64,000 bases of DNA from Halocaridina rubra. Lineage: Eukaryota > Arthropoda > Malacostraca > Decapoda > Atyidae. The notes under the pieces are model-generated. The model worked only from the letters and a program-made list of their open reading frames with translations, did not search any database and was not told the DNA's origin. Location of the stretch: positions 154,001-218,000 of the forward strand of contig JAXCGZ010009462.1 in the NCBI GenBank assembly GCA_037179515.1, given 5' to 3'. The translations under genes were made by a program, and so were the position numbers. Below, piece after piece: positions 56,367 through 64,000 of this stretch (the first letter of the stretch is position 1; each line of letters starts with the position of its first letter).

Positions 56367-56515
56367 AACAGACCTTGCATGACAATGGGATATCGCATAA
56401 GAGGAAATTCTTTTATGACCTCCTTCACGTCAGTCATACTTTATTTCCGCAAATTTTATAAAAAATATTCATACTTTAGTTATAAATAAAGAAATATAAT
56501 AGTTTTCGTATGTTA

Positions 56516-56635
<120 letters not shown>

Positions 56636-56751
56636 TTACATTAAAAAAGAACAATACATATTCTTTTTTTTTTGTCTGGTACTTTAAAAAAAATATTTAT
56701 ATAAATAAATGTATGTTTATGTATGCATGTATGAATGCATGTACGCATGTA

Positions 56752-58374
<1,623 letters not shown>

Positions 58375-58382
58375 GTATGTGT

Positions 58383-61300
58383 ATACCTAATTGTGTTTAC
58401 GGGAAAGAGCCCAAAGCTCGTGTCTTCCCGTCTCCTCATCGGTTCCATTTTATACTTAGTGATACTTATCATACCTGTCCTTAAAACTATGGATTGAGAT
58501 AGCATTAACTACCTCCTCGCTTAGCCAATTCCAATTATCTACTACTCTTACATTGAAAAAGTATTTCCTTACATCCTGCAAAGAAGTTTTCTTACGAAGC
58601 TTCAAACTATGACCTCTAGTTCTAGAGCCAGCCATATCAAAATATCGATCCCTATCCACTCTATCATAACCATGAAGGAATTTAAAGACTGTCACCATAT
58701 CCCCCCTCAATCTTCTAGCTTCGAGTGATGGTAAGTCTAATTCCCTCAGCCTCTCATCATAACTGAAATTGCGTATTTCTGGCACCAGTTTCGTGGCATG
58801 TCTTTGAACTTTTTCAAGCTTAGCTATGTGCTTTTTCAAGTGCGCATTCCAAAAGGGGGCTGCATATTCGAGTTTTGGTCTCACATAGGTTACATAAATA
58901 TTTCTGAACATTTCCTTGTCCATGTGCCTGAAGGCTACCCTTACATTTGATAAGAATGCATATGCTGCCCTTACTATGCCATTTATATGTATTTCTGGAG
59001 ACAAATCTGCCAGTATGTTTACTCCTAGATCTCTCTCACTTTCTGTCTCTTGAAGTTGTGCTCCAGCCACCGAGTAGTCAAGCTTGGGCCTTCTTGCACT
59101 TGTACCCATTCTCATTACCTTACATTTTGAAGTATTGAATTTCATTAGCCACTTTTCTGACCACTCATGCAGACTATTTAGATCTTCCTGAAGTTCTCTA
59201 CCATTGTTCTCGTTTCCTACGTTATTCACAATCTTTGCATCATCTGCAAACATATTCATTAACGAATTTTCAGAGTCTGGTAGGTCATTTACATATACAA
59301 GGAACAAAAGTGGCCCTAAAACTGAACCCTGTGGAACTCCACTACTAACTCTTCTCTATTCAGACACTGAGTGTCGTACTCTAACCTTCTGTTCCCTTCC
59401 TTCTAAGTAAGTTTTTATCCATTCCAAGACAGTTCCACCTATTCTAGCCATTGCTTGCAGCTTCCTAATAAGTCTTCTATGTGGAACAGTGTCAAACGCT
59501 TTCTGGAAGTCTAGGAATATGCAATCTGCCCAGCCCTCTCTTTCCTGTAAGATTCGGCTTACCTCATCATAAAATTTTAATAAATTTGTTACTGTTAATC
59601 TACCTTCTCTGAAGCCATGTTGCCTCACTGACAAAAAGTTGAAGGATTCCAAGTGAAGAGAGATATGTTTCCTTAGTAGTTTCTCCAGAACTTTGCAAAC
59701 TATGCTGGTCAAGGAAACTGGTCTATTGTTCAGAGCCGTATCCCTCCTTCCCTTTTTGAAGATAGGTATCACATTTGCTTGTTTCTAGCATCTTGGAATC
59801 TCCCCTAACTCCAGTGACTTTTTAAATATGATACTTAGTGCCACTGATATTGAGTTTGCACATTTTTTAAGTACATGAGGGGATATATCATCAGGACCTG
59901 TAGCTTTATGAACATCTAAATCCATCAGCGCTAAATCCATACCTCTGTGGCTGTAAGGTTGATGTTCTCTAATACCGGCCCATGAGCTTCTATCTCTGCA
60001 ATTTGAGGGGGTGGGGTATTTTCTACTGTAAATACTGACCGAAACTCCTTGTTCAATTCTTTGCAGATCTCTTCATTCGTCTCAGTGATGCTTCCATCTG
60101 CTCTCTTTAGCCTTAAAACCTGTTCTTTTACCTTCAGTTTTCCTCTGATAAAGCTGTGGAAAAGCTTGGGATTTTCTTTAGCCTTTCTGGTGATGTCCCT
60201 CTCTGCCTCTCTTCTTTTACTTAGGTAATAATTTCTTGCTCTTTTGTAGGTTTGCCAGGCATTTATGTTTTATCTCCTCCTATACCTTTTCCAGTATTTG
60301 GCTCTCCACTCCTTAGATCTTTTACCCTCATTATCGAACCATTTCTCTCTGGTATGAATTACACCTACTTTGGTGACAGGTATGCAGCATTCTACTATCT
60401 TCCCATATTTCTCACAAAAGATGTCATACATTTCTTGTACAGATTTGTTGTAAAATAAGGTTCTCCAGTCAATAACTGCAAAAAGCTCATTCATTTTGAT
60501 GTAACCTCCTTTCGGATAGTTCCTCCTCATGTCCTCAGTGCCTCTACTCTCAGGAAGAATATCTTCAATGATATACTCCGTCAACAACACACAGTGGTCA
60601 CTCTTTCCAATTGGTGGTTCATACTCAATTTTTTCAATATCCAACACATTATATGTGAATACTAGATCAAGTAGTGATGGCTCATCCCCATCCCTGGCCC
60701 TCGTTGGTTCCATTACATGTTGGTGTAGGAAATTCCCTTATACGCAATCTAGGAATCTTGCCCCGAATGAGTCCTCACCACTGTGTGGGACAAGATTTAT
60801 CCAATCTATCTCTTTATAATTAAAATCTCCCATAATCAAAATCCGACATTTTCTCTCCCGTGCCATGTTAACAACCGAGTTTACGACTTCAATAGTACCT
60901 AAATGACTTTCCTCACAAACTTCTAGCCTATTCTGGTTCCTTGGTGGGTTATATACAACAGTTATTATAATGCTCTCTGACCCAGTATTTATGGGAGCAA
61001 CAAGAAATTCCTTGAACTCACTTTCTATAGCAAATTTAAATTTTTTCAACTTGAATCGTTTCACTTATGAGCATTGCTATCCCTCCACCAGTCCTCTCAG
61101 ATCTTTCAACTCTTAATATTCTGAAGCCCTTAGGAAAAACTGTGACACTGTTTATGTTCTCACTCAACTTAGTCTCTGTAATTGCAACTATATCTGCTTT
61201 ACTGTTGTGAATCTTATCTTTTAATTCTACTGCCTTACCGGCTAATCCATCAGCATTTGTGTATAACAATCTTAATGAGGCTCCATCCCCTAATCTTCTT

Positions 61301-61480
61301 TCATTATCTTCTTTATCTCCCCTTTGTCTGGAAGAACTCTGAAATGAAAATTTCTCTTCTCTTCATCATTTAACCTTCTTGCCTCTTGCAACACGTTTTT
61401 TTATCTTTCCCATCTCTTCCTGTTTCTGTATCGTCTAATGAACACTTCTTTGAACTCTTGAAGGTATTTTAGAATTTTTT
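58383..61480 (-). pseudogene. CR1-group LINE copy f, minus: the most complete copy
   Basis: About 3.1 kb on the minus strand. The sequence upstream of the endonuclease (RRLNDEEKRNFHFRVLPDKG near 61,360) is present. The endonuclease begins LYTNADGLAGKAVELKDKI near 61,260 with the catalytic ITETKL (Glu) near 61,170, then GGGIAML, VVYNPPRNQNRLEV, GDFNYKEIDW and SDHCVLL near 60,600. The RT runs from about 59,900 to 58,900: [40 protein letters not shown] region, and FADD near 59,240. The C-terminal module ends KDRYDKYH at 58,456. At least four frame shifts or stops break it (near 61,050, 60,730, 60,270 and 59,330), so it is inactive. It supplies the endonuclease start that copy a lacks. The 3' tail is short (taaacacaattagg). 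Confidence 0.87.
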
Positions 61481-61571
61481 TTTCTCATCAGTATTTCTCT
61501 ACATGTTTCCCCTCTCTCAAAGGTTACTTTTGTTGGTCTCTGCTTTCCTTCCCTCGATTATTTTCCTAGTT

Positions 61572-61963
<392 letters not shown>

Positions 61964-63108
61964 CACAGGAAAGAGAGGGGTGGGCAGATTGCATATTCCT
62001 AGACTTCCAGAAAGCGTTTGACACTGTTCCAATGGGAGACTTATTAGGAAGCTGCAATCAATGGCTAGAATAGGTGGAAATGTTTTGGAATGGATAAAAA
62101 CTTACTTAGAAGGAAGGGAACAGAGGGTTAGAGTAAGACACTCAGTGTCTGAATGGAGAAGAGTTAGTAGTGGAGTTCCACAGGGTTCAGTTTTAGGGCC
62201 ACTTTTGTTCCTTGTATATGTAAATGACCTACCAGAGTCTGTAAATTCATTCATGAATATGTTTGCAGATGATGCAAAGATTGCGAAGAAAGTAAAAAAC
62301 GAGAACAATGGTAGAGAACTTCAGGAGGATCTAAATAATCTGCATGAGTGGCTAATGAAATTCAATACTTCAAAATGTAAGGTAATGAGAATGGGTACAA
62401 GTGCAAGAAGGCCCAAGCTTGACTACTCGGTGGCTGGAGTACAACTTCAAGAGACAGAAAATGAGAGAGATCTAGGAGTAAACATACTGGCAGATTTGTC
62501 TCCAGAAATACATATAAATGGCATAGTAAGGGCAGCATATGCATTCTTATCAAATGTAAGGGTAACCTTCAGGCACATGGACAAGGAAATGTTCAGAAAT
62601 ATTTATGTAACCTATGTAAGGCCAAAACTCGAATATGCAGCCCCCTTTTGGAATCCGCACTTGAAAAAGCACATAGCTAAGCTTGAAAAAGTGCAAAGAC
62701 ATGCCACGAAACTGGTGCCAGAAATACGCAATCTCAGTTATGATGAGAGGCTGAGGGAATTAGATCACTCGAAGCTAGAAGAGTGAGGGGGGATATGGTG
62801 ACAGTCTTTAAATTCCTTCATGGTTATGATAGTGGATAGGGATCGATATTTTGATATGGCTGGCTCTAGAACTAGAGGTCATAGTTTGAAGCTTGGTAAG
62901 AAAACTTCTTTGCAGGATGTAAGAAAATACTTTTTCAGTGTAAGAGTAGTTGATAATTGGAATTGGCTAAGCGAGGAGGTAGTTAATGCTATCTCAATCC
63001 ATAGTTTTAAGGACAGGTATGATAAGTATGACTAAGTATAAAATGGAACCGATGAGGAGACGGGAAGATACGAGCTTTGGGCTCTTTCCCGTAAACACAA
63101 TTAGGTAA
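61964..63108 (+). pseudogene. CR1-group LINE copy g, plus, RT to 3' end
   Basis: It starts abruptly next to (TA)n at the [21 protein letters not shown] block (one base lost at the VPH). One frame from 62,061 to 62,786 (241 codons) holds GVPQGSVLGPLLF and FADD. It shares with copy a the same 7-nt deletion before LEARR (near 62,765) and the following GTGAGG, so it stops at the same place. It also has a private 12-nt deletion (HEWLMKF). The C-terminal module continues in another frame to 63,035. The 3' tail ends gtaatcacacacat against (TA)n. Confidence 0.87.
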
Positions 63109-63114
63109 TCACAC

Positions 63115-63122
<8 letters not shown>

Positions 63123-63179
<57 letters not shown>
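63123..63179. repeat. (TA)n microsatellite
   Basis: About 57 bp of TA at the 3' end of LINE copy g. Confidence 0.95.
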
Positions 63180-63182
<3 letters not shown>

Positions 63183-63919
63183 GGTGAATGCTTATTCCTT
63201 AAATCTGATTGGTCGCAGTTAATTATTTAGGATTTTATATATATTTACAACTATATGAAGAAAAGATTTAAGTTTTTCTCATTTATTTTATTTTAGTACA
63301 GTGTATAGTTTTCTCATTTTTTTTTTTCATTTCTCTTTGGATATAACATAGTATCTCGCTGGGGATGAAATAACTGACTGAAATCGGACCCACACGATTT
63401 TTCACTTATCATTAAATTCTTCAATTATTATTTGTTTAGAATTCTAATGGTTCCTGCTATATGAATTGCATCTCAGCTGTGGAAGGATTAAAAATTAATA
63501 TTGGTGTTTGTGTGATATATATATTCATATTATTTCCGGATATCAGGGGACTCTTAACCAAATGAGTCAATACAACAGACAAAAGTTTTCACATCATGGC
63601 ACAGCCATTATGCTTAGGCTTCTCTCCCGTTGACCATTAATCAACTTAAAGTTGCACGTGGAGTTATGTATATATACTTGTGATGTTGCTGTATACAAAG
63701 ATTCCAAATGTATACCATATCCTAATATTTCTTTTGTGTTCTCTATTTTTAGACTATAATGAGTCATATCATTAGGCATTTGAAAATTATATTGAAATTA
63801 ATAACAATACCACTTCTCTTTACCAAATATGAGATGTTTTAGCATATCATTAAATGCATCTAATTGCTCTCCTTTTGTTGAAGTAATCCTCAATTTATGT
63901 GTGGCTATTAGTCCCCATA
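63180..63919. other. Non-coding, nothing recognised
   Basis: AT-rich, with no gene or repeat I can support. Confidence 0.4.
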
Positions 63920-64000
63920 TGAGAGTGGACACAGGCAGTGTGGCTGGGGAATTAAGGTGGGATGCCCTTCTTGACAGAGGGAGCAAGCCATATCTTTTCT
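63920..64000 (-). mobile_element. Partial SINE (family 3), cut by window edge
   Basis: The strings gagagtggacacaggcagtg and gggatgcccttcttg parallel gagggtggacacag and ggatccccttcctattg at 21,195-21,250. Same orientation; the tRNA-like head would lie beyond the window. Confidence 0.45.

Overview
The window reads as animal nuclear DNA, most likely from a decapod crustacean. This is inferred from the BTB gene type, the mix of retroelements, and the very heavy (TA)n, (GA)n and (ATT)n microsatellite load. It is AT-rich and intron-rich, with few true genes and many mobile-element relics. No bacterial operons, CRISPR arrays or viral genomes are visible.

Genes. Two host loci can be supported, both on the minus strand. 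(1) A BTB/POZ transcription-factor gene of the mod(mdg4)/lola type spans about 39.5 to 2.0 kb. Its common 5' part is three phase-0 exons (39,451-39,531; 38,357-39,130; 37,759-38,007) encoding 368 residues: a complete BTB domain and a long hydrophilic linker. Far downstream lie self-contained terminal exons that each open in phase 0 after a splice acceptor and carry their own stop. Two, at 23.0-23.26 kb and 13.09-13.36 kb, each encode an 88-residue FLYWCH zinc finger. A third candidate at 2.0-2.3 kb encodes a TTF-type zinc finger. The layout implies alternative 3' exons giving one dimerisation domain several DNA-binding ends. (2) A single-exon gene at 53,279-54,193 encodes a secreted Kunitz/BPTI protein with two extra cysteines and a long Gln/Pro-rich then acidic tail.

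Mobile elements. 0-17 kb: a Tigger transposase relic, a jockey-like LINE relic, an RTE-like LINE relic (minus), a second relic of that family (plus), and MITE-like repeats full of microsatellites. 17.47-19.70 kb: a Tigger/pogo element with both terminal inverted repeats and a TA duplication, its transposase decayed. 27.3-30.1 kb: a large inverted tandem array of a 272-bp unit with a tRNA-like head, six copies one way and five the other. 42-52 kb: tRNA-derived SINEs with clear target-site duplications, and a PIF/Harbinger-like element interrupted by a nearly full-length CR1-group LINE. 55-63 kb: at least six more copies of that LINE in both orientations.

Limits. Splice sites were chosen by eye from GT/AG and reading frame. 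TE clade names come from motif recognition, not searches. Stretches described as empty mean only that I recognised nothing.
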